Positions 17,002 through 25,418 of a DNA stretch of 38,829 nucleotides are shown here, in pieces (position 1 is the stretch's first letter; each line of letters opens with the position of its first letter). The notes below the pieces were generated by a model. That model saw nothing but the letters and a program-made list of their open reading frames with translations. It searched no databases and had not been told where the DNA came from. Source of the DNA: an uncultured Myxococcales bacterium (GTDB taxonomy: Bacteria; Myxococcota_A; UBA9042; DTJE01); NCBI GenBank assembly GCA_937975765.1, contig CALJUR010000103.1, positions 1-38,829 of the forward strand. Reading direction: 5' to 3'. A program made the translations under genes and the position numbers.

Positions 17002-17988
17002 TCACGGCGCCGGGGCGGGGGCCTCGGCGAAGTCCGGGGCGCGTCCCGGAAGGTGCGGGCGAAGGTCCAGGGCCTCCGCGTGCGCGCCCATCGGCAGCAC
17101 CTCGAACCGGTCCGACAGGTCCTGCAGGTACCGCGACACCCGCTCCAGCTTGACGCGGCCGGGCAGGTTCATGGCCGGGAAGAAGGCCAGTTCCTTCACG
17201 TCGTCGCCGCCCAGGAAATCCAGGGGGTGCATCAGGATCGACGGCTCGACGCCGGTCCGGAGGCAGGCCTCCAGCGCGCCCCGGAAGTACAGCCGCGCGG
17301 CCGTCTCCGAGAACGTGGACAGGTACAGCACGTACGACAGGTGGAACGGGACGCGCGCCACCGGGAAGACGGTGACGGGGATTTCGATGATGGAGGACCG
17401 CGAGGGCAGGCGCCACCGGTACGGGGTCACCGGGCGAAGGCCGTCGCGGACCGTGCCGAACAGGGCGCCGCGTTCCTCGCGCTCCTTGGTGCCCAGCCGC
17501 GCCGTCATGAAGTAGTAGGCGCGTGCCAGCGGACCGATGAACGTGGGCAGGGTGCTGGCATCGAAACGGTAGCCGCGGGCGGCCAGGACCTCCAGAACGG
17601 TGGTGGAGACGCTGAAGCCGGGGCCGCGGAAGCCCGTGGGCCGCTTGCCGGTGGCGCCGGCGATCGCGTCCTCGGCGCGGGCGATCTCGTCGTCGACCTG
17701 TTCGCGCGTGTACAGGTGCAGCCAGGGTTCGTGCGCGAACGAGTGGTTGCCGACCTCGTGCCGGGACGCGCCGATCCGGGCCAGCGCCTCGCGGTTTCGC
17801 GGCAGGGCGGCGTCCTGGCCGACGACGAAGAAGGTGATGGCCTGACGGCGGGACTCCAGGAAGTCCAGCACGCGGGGCACCACGACGTCCAGGTAGCTGG
17901 GAAACGCCTCCCAGCCGGCGTCGTTGTGGACCTTCATGTACGACCACAGGTTGTCCAGGTCCAGGGACAGGCTGGCGATCGGCTTCAT
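17002..17988 (-). CDS. Polysaccharide deacetylase (NodB homology, CE4)
   Basis: This 328-residue protein has the NodB-type motifs. It has an Asp pair in SLDLDNLWSY (D10, D12), the metal-binding HxxxH in HEVGNHSFAHEP (H82, H86), and the Arg/Pro motif FRGPGFS. CE4 enzymes remove N- or O-acetyl groups from sugars using a divalent metal. No signal peptide is present, so the enzyme may act in the cytoplasm on lipid-linked intermediates, unlike secreted CE4 enzymes. The ATG at 17988 has GAGG 5 nt upstream, overlapping the stop of the FAD oxidoreductase gene, and the downstream gene follows within 10 nt. The three are clearly one operon. Confidence 0.85.
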   Translation of the reverse strand: MKPIASLSLDLDNLWSYMKVHNDAGWEAFPSYLDVVVPRVLDFLESRRQAITFFVVGQDAALPRNREALARIGASRHEVGNHSFAHEPWLHLYTREQVDDEIARAEDAIAGATGKRPTGFRGPGFSVSTTVLEVLAARGYRFDASTLPTFIGPLARAYYFMTARLGTKEREERGALFGTVRDGLRPVTPYRWRLPSRSSIIEIPVTVFPVARVPFHLSYVLYLSTFSETAARLYFRGALEACLRTGVEPSILMHPLDFLGGDDVKELAFFPAMNLPGRVKLERVSRYLQDLSDRFEVLPMGAHAEALDLRPHLPGRAPDFAEAPAPAP

Positions 17989-17995
17989 GCGGGCC

Positions 17996-19405
17996 TCACC
18001 TCCCGTCCAGGGCGGGCAGGAACGCGCCGACCCACTCGCCCCGGAAGGCGAGGGCGCCGCGTTCGGCCAGTTGGACGGTCTCGTTGACGTTCAGGGTGCC
18101 GTTGACGATGTGCGCCGAGTTCAGGGTGAACACGCCGGGGATCGAGGTGCGCACCGGTGGCAGGCGATCCGAGTAGCGCAGCGTGGGCAGGGCCATCACG
18201 TGCGACACGCGGCTGACCTGGAAGGCCAGCACGTCGTCCGCCTGGAAGCCCGGGTACATGCGCGCCATCGCCGACAGGAAGGTGGTGCGCACCTCGTCGT
18301 CCGGGACCTTCAGGAAGGGGTCGTCGGAGGCGACGTAGCGCGGCAGGTAGACCAGGTGCCGGCCGCCCAGGTGCCGGTCGGAGTCCACCAGCGCGGACAT
18401 CTCGATGACGCCGGTGAAGGGCGCCGGGTCCAGCAGGTTGGTGACGTAGAAGCCGGCCAGCGGGCGCCGAAGCAGCATCGACGGACAGACGATGCCCTGG
18501 TACTGGACGCCGGACAGGCGGTCGTGCTCGCCGGGCGAAAGGCCGTCGCACAGGCGCGCGGCCAGCGGGGCCGCGGCCGTCACGACCACGCGGTCGAATG
18601 CCTTCGACGTCCCGTCGGCGAAGTCGAGGGTGGGCTGCCCGTCCCGCGCGTGCACCCGGGCCACCGGCCGGCCCGTCTCGATGCGGACGTGTTCGGCCCG
18701 CAGCACCTGCTCGAAGCGGTCCAGGATGCGCGCGTACCCCCCGCGGACGTACCCGAAGCGTTCCTCCTTCAGGCCGCTTCGGCGCGCGGCGTACAGGCGC
18801 TGGATCGTCGCCCAGATGAAGGCCGCCGACGTCTTCCGGAAGTTGTCGCCCAGCTTGCTGCGCAGCAGGGGCAGCCAGAAGCGTTCGAACGCGGCCTGCC
18901 CGGACCAGCGCGTCAGCCAGTCCGCCACCGGGATCGCCTCCAGCGCGCGCCCGTCCGGGATCCGGGACGCGTGCAGGATCGTGGCGGCCATGCGAGCCTT
19001 GTCCACCAGGTCCAGCACGGGGAACGTCGCCATCTCGATCGTGTTGGACATCGAGTACAGGCGGCCGCCCGCCAGCACGCCGGTGCGCGTCGTGGCCCAC
19101 TCGATCTCGCCGTCCAGGCCGATCTCGGCCAGCACGCGCCGGAAGTGCGCGTCGGAGGCCAGGATCACGTGGTAGTGGCGGTCCCAGGTCACGCCGTCGA
19201 TCGTCCAGGCCGCCGCCAGGCCGCCCAGGCACGGTGCCGCCTCGACCAGGGTCACGTCGCGTCCCTGGCCCGCCAGACGGTGTGCCAGCGTCAGGCCCAG
19301 CATGCCGCCGCCGACGATGGCCCAGCGCTGCCGGCCCGGCGTCCCGGCGTCCGCGGTCTTCCCCGCCCCGGACCCCTTTGCCGGCCTGCGTTCGTTCCCC
19401 TTCAC
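17996..19405 (-). CDS. FAD-dependent amine-oxidase/protoporphyrinogen-oxidase-like oxidoreductase
   Basis: This 469-residue protein has an N-terminal dinucleotide-binding motif (AIVGGGMLGLTLAHRLAGQG, Gly32/34/37), an acidic residue at the end of strand 2 (LVEAAPCLGG), and a C-terminal FAD-closing segment around IPGVFTLNSAHIVNGTLNVNE. It resembles the COG1232-type flavoproteins often found in exopolysaccharide clusters. A UDP-galactopyranose-mutase-like or sugar-oxidising role is possible; the substrate is unknown. The GTG start at 19405 overlaps the stop of the upstream deacetylase-GT2 gene (GTGA) and has GGGGAGG 5 nt upstream, which supports this start and translational coupling. Confidence 0.82.
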   Translation of the reverse strand: MKGNERRPAKGSGAGKTADAGTPGRQRWAIVGGGMLGLTLAHRLAGQGRDVTLVEAAPCLGGLAAAWTIDGVTWDRHYHVILASDAHFRRVLAEIGLDGEIEWATTRTGVLAGGRLYSMSNTIEMATFPVLDLVDKARMAATILHASRIPDGRALEAIPVADWLTRWSGQAAFERFWLPLLRSKLGDNFRKTSAAFIWATIQRLYAARRSGLKEERFGYVRGGYARILDRFEQVLRAEHVRIETGRPVARVHARDGQPTLDFADGTSKAFDRVVVTAAAPLAARLCDGLSPGEHDRLSGVQYQGIVCPSMLLRRPLAGFYVTNLLDPAPFTGVIEMSALVDSDRHLGGRHLVYLPRYVASDDPFLKVPDDEVRTTFLSAMARMYPGFQADDVLAFQVSRVSHVMALPTLRYSDRLPPVRTSIPGVFTLNSAHIVNGTLNVNETVQLAERGALAFRGEWVGAFLPALDGR

Positions 19406-21117
19406 GACGGCCTCCCCTGGATCCGCGTCCTCGTCATCCGCGCCAGCAGCCCCAGGTGGCCCCGGATCGTCCGCGCGACCTTCATCTTCGACTGGCCCAT
19501 CATGCGGACCTCCAGCACGGCCGGCGCTTCCACGATCCGCGATCCGGCCAGGTCCATCCGGGCCAGCATCTCGACCACGCCCAGGTACCCGCCCTCGGTG
19601 ACCTGCACCCGTTCGACCGCCGACTTGCGGTAGACGCGGAAGCACGCGGTGTACGTCGCCAGCCGGTTGTGCAGCAGGCGCCGGTACAGGAACGACAGGC
19701 CCTTCGACAGGGTCAGCCGCCACTCCGGCACGTTCAGGACCTGGCCCTGCGGGTGGTACGGCGACGCGGTCACCATGTCCACGTCGTCGGTCAGCATCGG
19801 GATCATCTCCAGCAACTGGCGCGGGTCGTAGGTGCAGTCGCAGTCGATCGAGCACACGACCTCGGTGTCCGCGGCCCGGATTCCCGCCAGGATGGCCGCC
19901 GCCACGCCGCTGTTGCGGGGCTGGCGGACCGCCTTGCAGCCCGGCTGGCCGCCGAACATCTCCTGCACGACCTCCCAGGTCCGGTCGCTGCTGCCGTCGT
20001 CCACGAACACGAACCGCACGTCGTACCGCTTCTGGAAGTCGGCCTGCACCTCGTCCAGCGTGTTCCGCAGGTACGGCAGCGCCTCCTCCTCGTTGAACAG
20101 GGGCACCACGATCGTGATGGGGGTCAGCGGCTGGCGCGGGACGTGCCGGGAGATCCTGCGCCCCTTGCGGCTGCGCGCGTCTGTGTCCGGCACCTCGTCC
20201 TCGGCCCGGGTGGCGGGCGGCGCGGCCGGGTCCAGGCCCAGGTGTGCCGCGATGCTGCCGAATCGGTACTGCTGGAAGTACCCCCGCAGGATGCCTTCCA
20301 TCTTGTCCAGGTTCCGGTACTGCCGGACGTGCGTCAGCCGGTCCACCGCGTCGATGCGCGGCATCTCGGGGTCCAGTTCCCAGACGTGGAAGTACAGGTT
20401 GAAGGGCGACGACTGCGTGCGGTCCCACGCCTCCACCACACGCCGCATCAGGCCGCGGGGCATCTGACGGAAGTAGTTGCCGCCCGCGGCCGGGACGGTC
20501 AACCAGGAGGGCCCGACGCTGGACAGGGGGAATTCCCAGAGGTCGCGGCCCGCGTGGTGGTGCCGGTGCGGGTATCGGCGCCACGGCTCCTTGCGGATGT
20601 CGGTCATGCGAGGGAAGAACGACGAGTCGTAGGCGAACCCCTCCTCGGCCAGCACGTCCAGGGCCCACAGGTCTTCGGGCGTGAACGTCCCCTGCGCGAC
20701 GCGGTGGCCCCAGCAGCGGACACCCGAGGCGCGCTCGATCGCCACGCGCGACCGCCGCAGGTCGTCCCGGAACTCGCGGTGGGACATTTCGGACAGCGAC
20801 CGGTGGTAGAAGCCCTTGCTGGCGACCTCGTGGCCGCGCCGGGCCACTTCCCGCAGCACGTCGGGCATCTTCTCGGCGATCCAGCCCCCCGTGAAGAAGG
20901 TCGCGCGGATGCCGTACTCGTCCAGCAGGTCCAGCGCCCGCCGCGTGTTCGTGCCGACGCGCGCCTCGAACCGTCGCCAGCGGTCGGGCTGGATCAGGTT
21001 GCTGAAGGCGGCGTGCTGGAAGTAGTCCTCGACCACCACGGTCAGCAGGTGCGGCCGCCCGGTTCCGGGGGGGGGATCTGCGGGCATCGAGGGAGGGGGG
21101 GTGTCGGGGCCGGCCAT
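19402..21117 (-). CDS. Polysaccharide deacetylase (DUF3473/XrtA-locus type) fused to GT2 glycosyltransferase
   Basis: This 571-residue bifunctional protein has two domains. Residues ~23-295 match the polysaccharide deacetylase/DUF3473 layout of XrtA-type exopolysaccharide loci. They show VVVEDYFQH (Asp31), ATFFTGGWIAE, GHEVASKGFYHR (97-107), FAYDSSFFP, EFPLS, GGNYFR, YFHVWELDP and QYRNLDKME. Residues ~331-571 are a family 2 glycosyltransferase: ITIVVPLFNEEEALP, VFVDDGSSDRT (VDDGSSD 372-378), NSGVAAAILAGI, and the acidic motif SIDCDCTYDP. In place of the first His of the usual HxxxH metal motif there is Lys101 (ASKGFYH). The ATG at 21117 has GGAG just upstream. No signal peptide is visible. 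It heads the minus-strand operon and diverges from the phosphodiesterase gene. Confidence 0.88.
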   Translation of the reverse strand: MAGPDTPPPSMPADPPPGTGRPHLLTVVVEDYFQHAAFSNLIQPDRWRRFEARVGTNTRRALDLLDEYGIRATFFTGGWIAEKMPDVLREVARRGHEVASKGFYHRSLSEMSHREFRDDLRRSRVAIERASGVRCWGHRVAQGTFTPEDLWALDVLAEEGFAYDSSFFPRMTDIRKEPWRRYPHRHHHAGRDLWEFPLSSVGPSWLTVPAAGGNYFRQMPRGLMRRVVEAWDRTQSSPFNLYFHVWELDPEMPRIDAVDRLTHVRQYRNLDKMEGILRGYFQQYRFGSIAAHLGLDPAAPPATRAEDEVPDTDARSRKGRRISRHVPRQPLTPITIVVPLFNEEEALPYLRNTLDEVQADFQKRYDVRFVFVDDGSSDRTWEVVQEMFGGQPGCKAVRQPRNSGVAAAILAGIRAADTEVVCSIDCDCTYDPRQLLEMIPMLTDDVDMVTASPYHPQGQVLNVPEWRLTLSKGLSFLYRRLLHNRLATYTACFRVYRKSAVERVQVTEGGYLGVVEMLARMDLAGSRIVEAPAVLEVRMMGQSKMKVARTIRGHLGLLARMTRTRIQGRPS

Positions 21118-21212
21118 CGTCACTCCCGGAACAGGTCCTTGCCAGGACGGGTGTGATATCGTTGCCCATCGCATCCGTGCGAGTCAAGGACGCGATGGGC
21201 GGGGAGGACCGG

Positions 21213-22364
21213 ATGGCGCGATCGGGACGACTGGTCCTGTCGGTGTTCGTCGATGCCTACGGCTGGGAACTGGCGCGCCGGGTCCCGATCCTCGAGGACG
21301 TGCTGGCGTACCGGGCCCCCCTGCAGACCGTGTTCGGGTACTCCTCGACGTGCGACCCGACCATCCTGACGGGCGCCGCCCCGCGCGACCACGGGCACTT
21401 CAGCTTCTTCGTGTACGACCCGCCGCGATCCCCGTTCAAGGCGCTGCGGTGGTTCCGGTACCTGCCGTCGCAGGTGGTGGACCGGGGCCGGGTGCGGTCG
21501 TGGATCAGCGCGGGCGTCGGCCGGATGCTGGGCTGGAACGGGTACTTCCAGTTGTACAACGTGCCGTGGGACGTCCTGCCGCTGATGGACTACATCGAGA
21601 AGAGGGACATCTACTTCCCGGGAGGGATCCTGGGGGGGCAGGAGACCGTCTTCGACCCGTTGCGGCAGCGGGGCATCCCGTTCTCGCTGTCCGACTGGCG
21701 GCGACCCGAGGTCGAGAACGTGGCGCGGCTGAAGGCCGACGTTTCGCATGGACGCATCGCGCTGGGGTGGCTGTTCCTGGCCTCGATGGACGCCGTGCTG
21801 CACGACCAGGGGACGCGCGGGCCCGGGGTGGAGGCCCGCCTGCGCTGGTACGAGGCGCGCGTGCGCGAGGTCCTGGCGATCGCGCGCGAACGTTACGAGG
21901 ACGTGCGGCTGCACCTGTTCTCGGATCACGGGATGACCGACGTCACCGGGACCTGCGACCTGCAGGCGCGGGTGCAGGCGACGGGGCTGAAATACGGGCA
22001 GGACTACGTCGCGGTGTACGATTCGACCACGGCGCGGTTCTGGTACCTGCGGGACGGGGCGCGGGAACACATCGAGGCCGCGCTTGCGCAGGAGCCGCGC
22101 GGCCGGCTGCTGGACGACGACACGCTGCACGCCTGGGGCGTGGACTTCCCGGGACGGCGGTACGGGCACCGCTTCTGGCTGGCGGACCCCGGGGTGCTGA
22201 TCGTGCCGTCGCACATGGGCTTGCGGCCGATCGCCGGCATGCACGGCTACGCGCCGGACGACCCGGACTCGGTCGCCTTCTACGGCACGAACGCGACCGA
22301 CGCCCCCCGGCCGGCAGGCCTGGCGGACCTGAAGGACGTCTTCCTGTCGGAGCTGGGGCTGTGA
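21213..22364 (+). CDS. Alkaline-phosphatase-superfamily (type I phosphodiesterase-like) enzyme
   Basis: This 383-residue protein has the metal ligands of the alkaline phosphatase fold. It has an early Asp (SVFVDAYGW, Asp14), a nucleophile region YSSTCDPTILTGAAPRDHG (Ser/Thr around 44-46), SDHGM (D238, H239), and a late His in MHGYAP. These enzymes cleave phosphate mono- or diesters, or transfer phospho-groups, using two metals. It has no signal peptide or membrane anchor, which is unusual for a periplasmic phospho-transferase and points to a cytoplasmic nucleotide-sugar or lipid-linked substrate. The ATG at 21213 is chosen because GGGGAGG lies 5 nt upstream; ATG 21195 is an alternative. It starts the plus-strand half of the locus, followed by the polymerase/ligase and flippase genes. 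Confidence 0.75.
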   Translation: MARSGRLVLSVFVDAYGWELARRVPILEDVLAYRAPLQTVFGYSSTCDPTILTGAAPRDHGHFSFFVYDPPRSPFKALRWFRYLPSQVVDRGRVRSWISAGVGRMLGWNGYFQLYNVPWDVLPLMDYIEKRDIYFPGGILGGQETVFDPLRQRGIPFSLSDWRRPEVENVARLKADVSHGRIALGWLFLASMDAVLHDQGTRGPGVEARLRWYEARVREVLAIARERYEDVRLHLFSDHGMTDVTGTCDLQARVQATGLKYGQDYVAVYDSTTARFWYLRDGAREHIEAALAQEPRGRLLDDDTLHAWGVDFPGRRYGHRFWLADPGVLIVPSHMGLRPIAGMHGYAPDDPDSVAFYGTNATDAPRPAGLADLKDVFLSELGL

Positions 22365-22395
22365 CGGCGGGGCGTTGGCGGGCCGGAGGCGGTGC

Positions 22396-23772
22396 ATGAA
22401 GTACGCGGTGTTCGCGGTGCTTCTGGTGCTGGCCGTGCCCGCGATGGCGGCCCTGGCCTGGCAGTCCGAGAAGTGGCGCGGGCACCTGTTCTCGCTGCTG
22501 ATCTTCGCGACCGGCCTGGGCGACCACGGCAACATGCACCTGCTGTCGATCGAGACGTACCGGGGGCCGGATCGCGGCTTCGAGGTGACGCTGGCCGACC
22601 TGGTCTGCTGGGCTCTGGCGCTGGCCGTCGTGATGCGGCGGCCCGGGCGCATCCGGTGGATCCCGTACAACCTGGGGCCGATGCTGCTGTACTTCGGGGT
22701 GGCGGGGCTGTCGTCCATCGACGCGCCGCAGGGGCTGCTGGCGTCGTTCACGCTGGTGAAGATGTTCCGGGGCTTCCTGCTGTACTGGACGGTCATCAAC
22801 GTGATCCGGGTCGGGGTGCCCGTGAAGTCGATCTGGCACGGCCTCCTGGCGATCGGCATCGTGTTCCCGCTGTACGCGGTGTACCAGAAGTACGGGCAGG
22901 GCATCTACCGCGTGCCGGTGATGTTCGACCACTCGAACACGGTGCCGCTGTACCTGAACCAGGTGCTGCCGATCCTTCTGGCGATGGGCCTCTCCGCGAA
23001 GTGGCTGAAGACGCGGGCCGCGCTGTTCAGCCTGGGCTGCGTGCTGGCGATGCTGCTGACCGTGGTCATGACCTTCAGCCGCGGCGGCATGGTGCTGGCG
23101 CTGGTGGCGGTGCTGGGGGTACTGCTGGTGGCGAACCGCAAGACGCGGTCGATGCGGGTGTCGGTCGCGTCGATGGTCGTGGTCGGCGGGCTGGTGCTGG
23201 GCGGGCTGGCGACCGGGCGCAGCATCATGGAACGGTTCATCGAGGCGCCCGAGGCGTCGCACATGGCCCGCGAGGAGTTCAACCTGGCCGCGAAGGCGAT
23301 GGCGTCCGACAGCACGCTGGGCGTGGGCGTCAACCAGTTCTCGTACGTGCTGACGAACAACCCCAGGTACTCGCAGTTCATCCAGGTGATGTCGAACGAG
23401 AAGCAGAAGGGCGTCTGCCACGAGATCTACTTCCTGACCGCGGCCGAGATGGGCTGGGTCGGGCTGGCGGCGTTCCTGCTGGTGCTGCTGCGGTTCCTCT
23501 GGTTCGCGTCGCGGGAGGCCTTCCGGCGGCCGGGCTACGAGGGGCTGCTGCAGGCCGCGATCGCGCTGGGCATGCTGGTGCTGCACCTGTCCGGGCTGCT
23601 GGAGTGGGTGTTCCGCATCACCCCGATCTTCTTCCTGTTCCTGCTGTGCTGCGGCCTGTCCGTCGGGCTGGCCGACGTGTCGCGGCTTCAGGCCCGGGCG
23701 GCGCGCCTGGCCCGTCGGCGGGAACGGGATGCCGTGGCGGCAACGCCGGCGTCGGCCGGGGGGGCGGCATGA
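22396..23772 (+). CDS. O-antigen ligase/polymerase (Wzy/WaaL-like) membrane protein
   Basis: This 458-residue protein has roughly ten to twelve transmembrane helices. The long loop between the later helices begins ERFIEAPEASHMAREEFNLAAKAMASDSTLGVGVNQF and contains the GxGxxxF feature and a downstream CHEIYFLTAAEMGWVGL motif with a His. This is the pattern of the Wzy_C family, which includes O-antigen polymerases and WaaL ligases working at the periplasmic face on polyprenyl-linked sugars. The central TFSRGGMVLAL motif is also typical. With the flippase as direct neighbour, a polymerase (Wzy) role is more likely than ligation. The ATG at 22396 has GGAGG 6 nt upstream. Its stop overlaps the flippase start (ATGA). 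Confidence 0.85.
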   Translation: MKYAVFAVLLVLAVPAMAALAWQSEKWRGHLFSLLIFATGLGDHGNMHLLSIETYRGPDRGFEVTLADLVCWALALAVVMRRPGRIRWIPYNLGPMLLYFGVAGLSSIDAPQGLLASFTLVKMFRGFLLYWTVINVIRVGVPVKSIWHGLLAIGIVFPLYAVYQKYGQGIYRVPVMFDHSNTVPLYLNQVLPILLAMGLSAKWLKTRAALFSLGCVLAMLLTVVMTFSRGGMVLALVAVLGVLLVANRKTRSMRVSVASMVVVGGLVLGGLATGRSIMERFIEAPEASHMAREEFNLAAKAMASDSTLGVGVNQFSYVLTNNPRYSQFIQVMSNEKQKGVCHEIYFLTAAEMGWVGLAAFLLVLLRFLWFASREAFRRPGYEGLLQAAIALGMLVLHLSGLLEWVFRITPIFFLFLLCCGLSVGLADVSRLQARAARLARRRERDAVAATPASAGGAA

Positions 23773-25283
23773 GCGGCACCGCCCGTCGCGTGGCCCTCGA
23801 CACCGCGACTTCCTACCTGCGCTACGGCGTCGTGATCGTGGTCCAGCTGGCCCTGATCCCCTACCTGGTGGACCGGCTGGGCGACGACGGGTACGGCCTG
23901 TGGACGCTGACCTTCTCGGTGCTGGGCTTCCTGTCGCTGGTGGACTTCGGGTTCGCGACCAGCGTGGTGCGGTTCACCGCGGAGGCGCGCGGGTCCGGGG
24001 ACGTGGACCGCCGCAACCGCCTGCTCAGCACGGTGCTGGCGGTCTACCTGGTCCTGGCGTGCGTGGCCGCGCTGGTCGTCGGGGGCCTGTCGCCCTTCTA
24101 CGCGGACCTGTTCGGCATCCCCGAGGCCAGCCGCCAGGCGGCCCTGCCGTTGCTGTGGGTGCTGGCGGCGCGGTCCATCGCGGTCAGCCTGCCGTTCGGG
24201 ATGTTCCGGTCGATCCTGTTCGGCAACGGGCGCATCGGCTGGGTGAACGCCGTGCAGGCCGGGGGCTCGGTGCTGTATGCCGTGGCATCGGTGGCGGCCC
24301 TGGAATGCGGGGGAGGGCTGATCGGCCTGGCCTGGGCCAACGTGGCGGCGTTCGCGGTGGAGAACCTGGCCTACATGGCCGTCGCGTACGGGACCATGCC
24401 GGACCTGCGGATCTCGCTGCGCCGTTTCGACCGGACGATGCTGGGGGCGGCGGCCTGGATCAGCGCGGCGCAGTTCGTGGTGACGGTTTCGTCCCTGGTG
24501 CTGCTGCGGACCGACCCGATCATCGTCAACGCCTTCCTGCCGCTGTCGGCGGTGGCGCTGTACGGCGTGGCCCTGAAGGTGGCCGAGAACGCGCTGATGC
24601 TGATCAAGCAGGGGGTCAACGTGCTGGGGCCGCTGGCCGCCGAGTGGAGCGGGGCGGGGCGGCAGGACGACGTGCGGCGACTGCTGGTCGGCGGGGCGCG
24701 GCTGGCCCTGGCGCCGGCCGCGGGGATGGCGGTGGCGGCCGCGGCGCTGGGGCGCGAGGCGCTGTCCTCCTGGATCGGGCCGGACTACGGTGAGGGCGCG
24801 CTGGTGCTGTCGATCCTGATGGCGTCCGTGGCGCTGCTGGTGCCGCAGATGGTGGCCTCGGGCGTGTTCAGCATGACCGGGCACCACCGGTTGACGGCCT
24901 GGGCGGCGTTCCTGAGCATGACGGTCAACGTCGTCGCCAGCCTGCTGCTGGTGTGGCGGATCGGGCTGCCGGGCGTGGCGCTGGGCACGCTGGTCGCGAC
25001 CGCGCTGGTCGACGTGGGCGTCGTGCTGGCCCTGGTCCGGCACGCCTACGGGGTCGGCTTCGGCGAGTACCTCCGGGAGGTGTTCCTGCCGTCCCTGCTG
25101 CCGGCGGCGGGCGGCTACCTGGCGATGGTCGGGCTGAAGGCCGCGCTGCCGCCCGCGAACCTGGCTGTGGTGCTGGGCGAGGCCGTCGCCGGCTGCGCGG
25201 TGTTTGCGGCCCTGTTCGTCGCCTTCGGGTTGACCCGGGACGACCGCGCCCTGGCCCGCCGCATCCTCCGCCACTCGAAATAG
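23769..25283 (+). CDS. Oligosaccharide flippase (Wzx-type, MOP superfamily)
   Basis: This 504-residue protein has about fourteen predicted membrane helices and a Wzx-like N-terminus: TSYLRYGVVIVVQLALIPYLVDRLGDDGYGLWTL, then DFGFATSVVRF. It belongs to the polysaccharide-transporter branch of the MOP superfamily, which flips lipid-linked oligosaccharide units across the inner membrane. The ATG at 23769 overlaps the stop of the upstream Wzy-like gene by 4 bases (ATGA), so they are translationally coupled. It ends in TAG at 25281-25283, where a 122-bp inverted-repeat element begins. Confidence 0.88.
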   Translation: MSGTARRVALDTATSYLRYGVVIVVQLALIPYLVDRLGDDGYGLWTLTFSVLGFLSLVDFGFATSVVRFTAEARGSGDVDRRNRLLSTVLAVYLVLACVAALVVGGLSPFYADLFGIPEASRQAALPLLWVLAARSIAVSLPFGMFRSILFGNGRIGWVNAVQAGGSVLYAVASVAALECGGGLIGLAWANVAAFAVENLAYMAVAYGTMPDLRISLRRFDRTMLGAAAWISAAQFVVTVSSLVLLRTDPIIVNAFLPLSAVALYGVALKVAENALMLIKQGVNVLGPLAAEWSGAGRQDDVRRLLVGGARLALAPAAGMAVAAAALGREALSSWIGPDYGEGALVLSILMASVALLVPQMVASGVFSMTGHHRLTAWAAFLSMTVNVVASLLLVWRIGLPGVALGTLVATALVDVGVVLALVRHAYGVGFGEYLREVFLPSLLPAAGGYLAMVGLKAALPPANLAVVLGEAVAGCAVFAALFVAFGLTRDDRALARRILRHSK

Positions 25284-25404
25284 GGCCAGCCTCCAATTCT
25301 CCATGTGGCGCTTTTCTCGTCTTCCCGGGAAGGCTTGTGCGGCGGAATGTCGGAACATCCTGGGGATACGAAAACGGCAGCGGCCGGAAATGGGAGGCTG
25401 TCCC
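25283..25404. repeat. Small inverted-repeat element between convergent genes (REPIN/MITE-like)
   Basis: The 17-bp end GGGCCAGCCTCCAATTC (25283-25299) is the inverted counterpart of 25388-25404, which reads GGGACAGCCTCCCATTT on the minus strand; 14 of 17 positions match. The 122-bp interval is clearly less GC-rich than its surroundings and includes a small ATGT-CGGA-ACAT hairpin. It lies between the flippase and the ABC ATPase genes, which converge. A small non-autonomous mobile repeat is likely; it could also serve as a transcription end. Confidence 0.5.
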
Positions 25405-25418
25405 TTTTTCTTTTCGGG

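Noticed and set aside
19402..21117. A full XrtA/PEP-CTERM exosortase system, suggested by the DUF3473-type deacetylase
   Set aside because: No exosortase, PEP-CTERM protein, PrsK or PrsR gene is seen in this window, so only the deacetylase relationship is supported.
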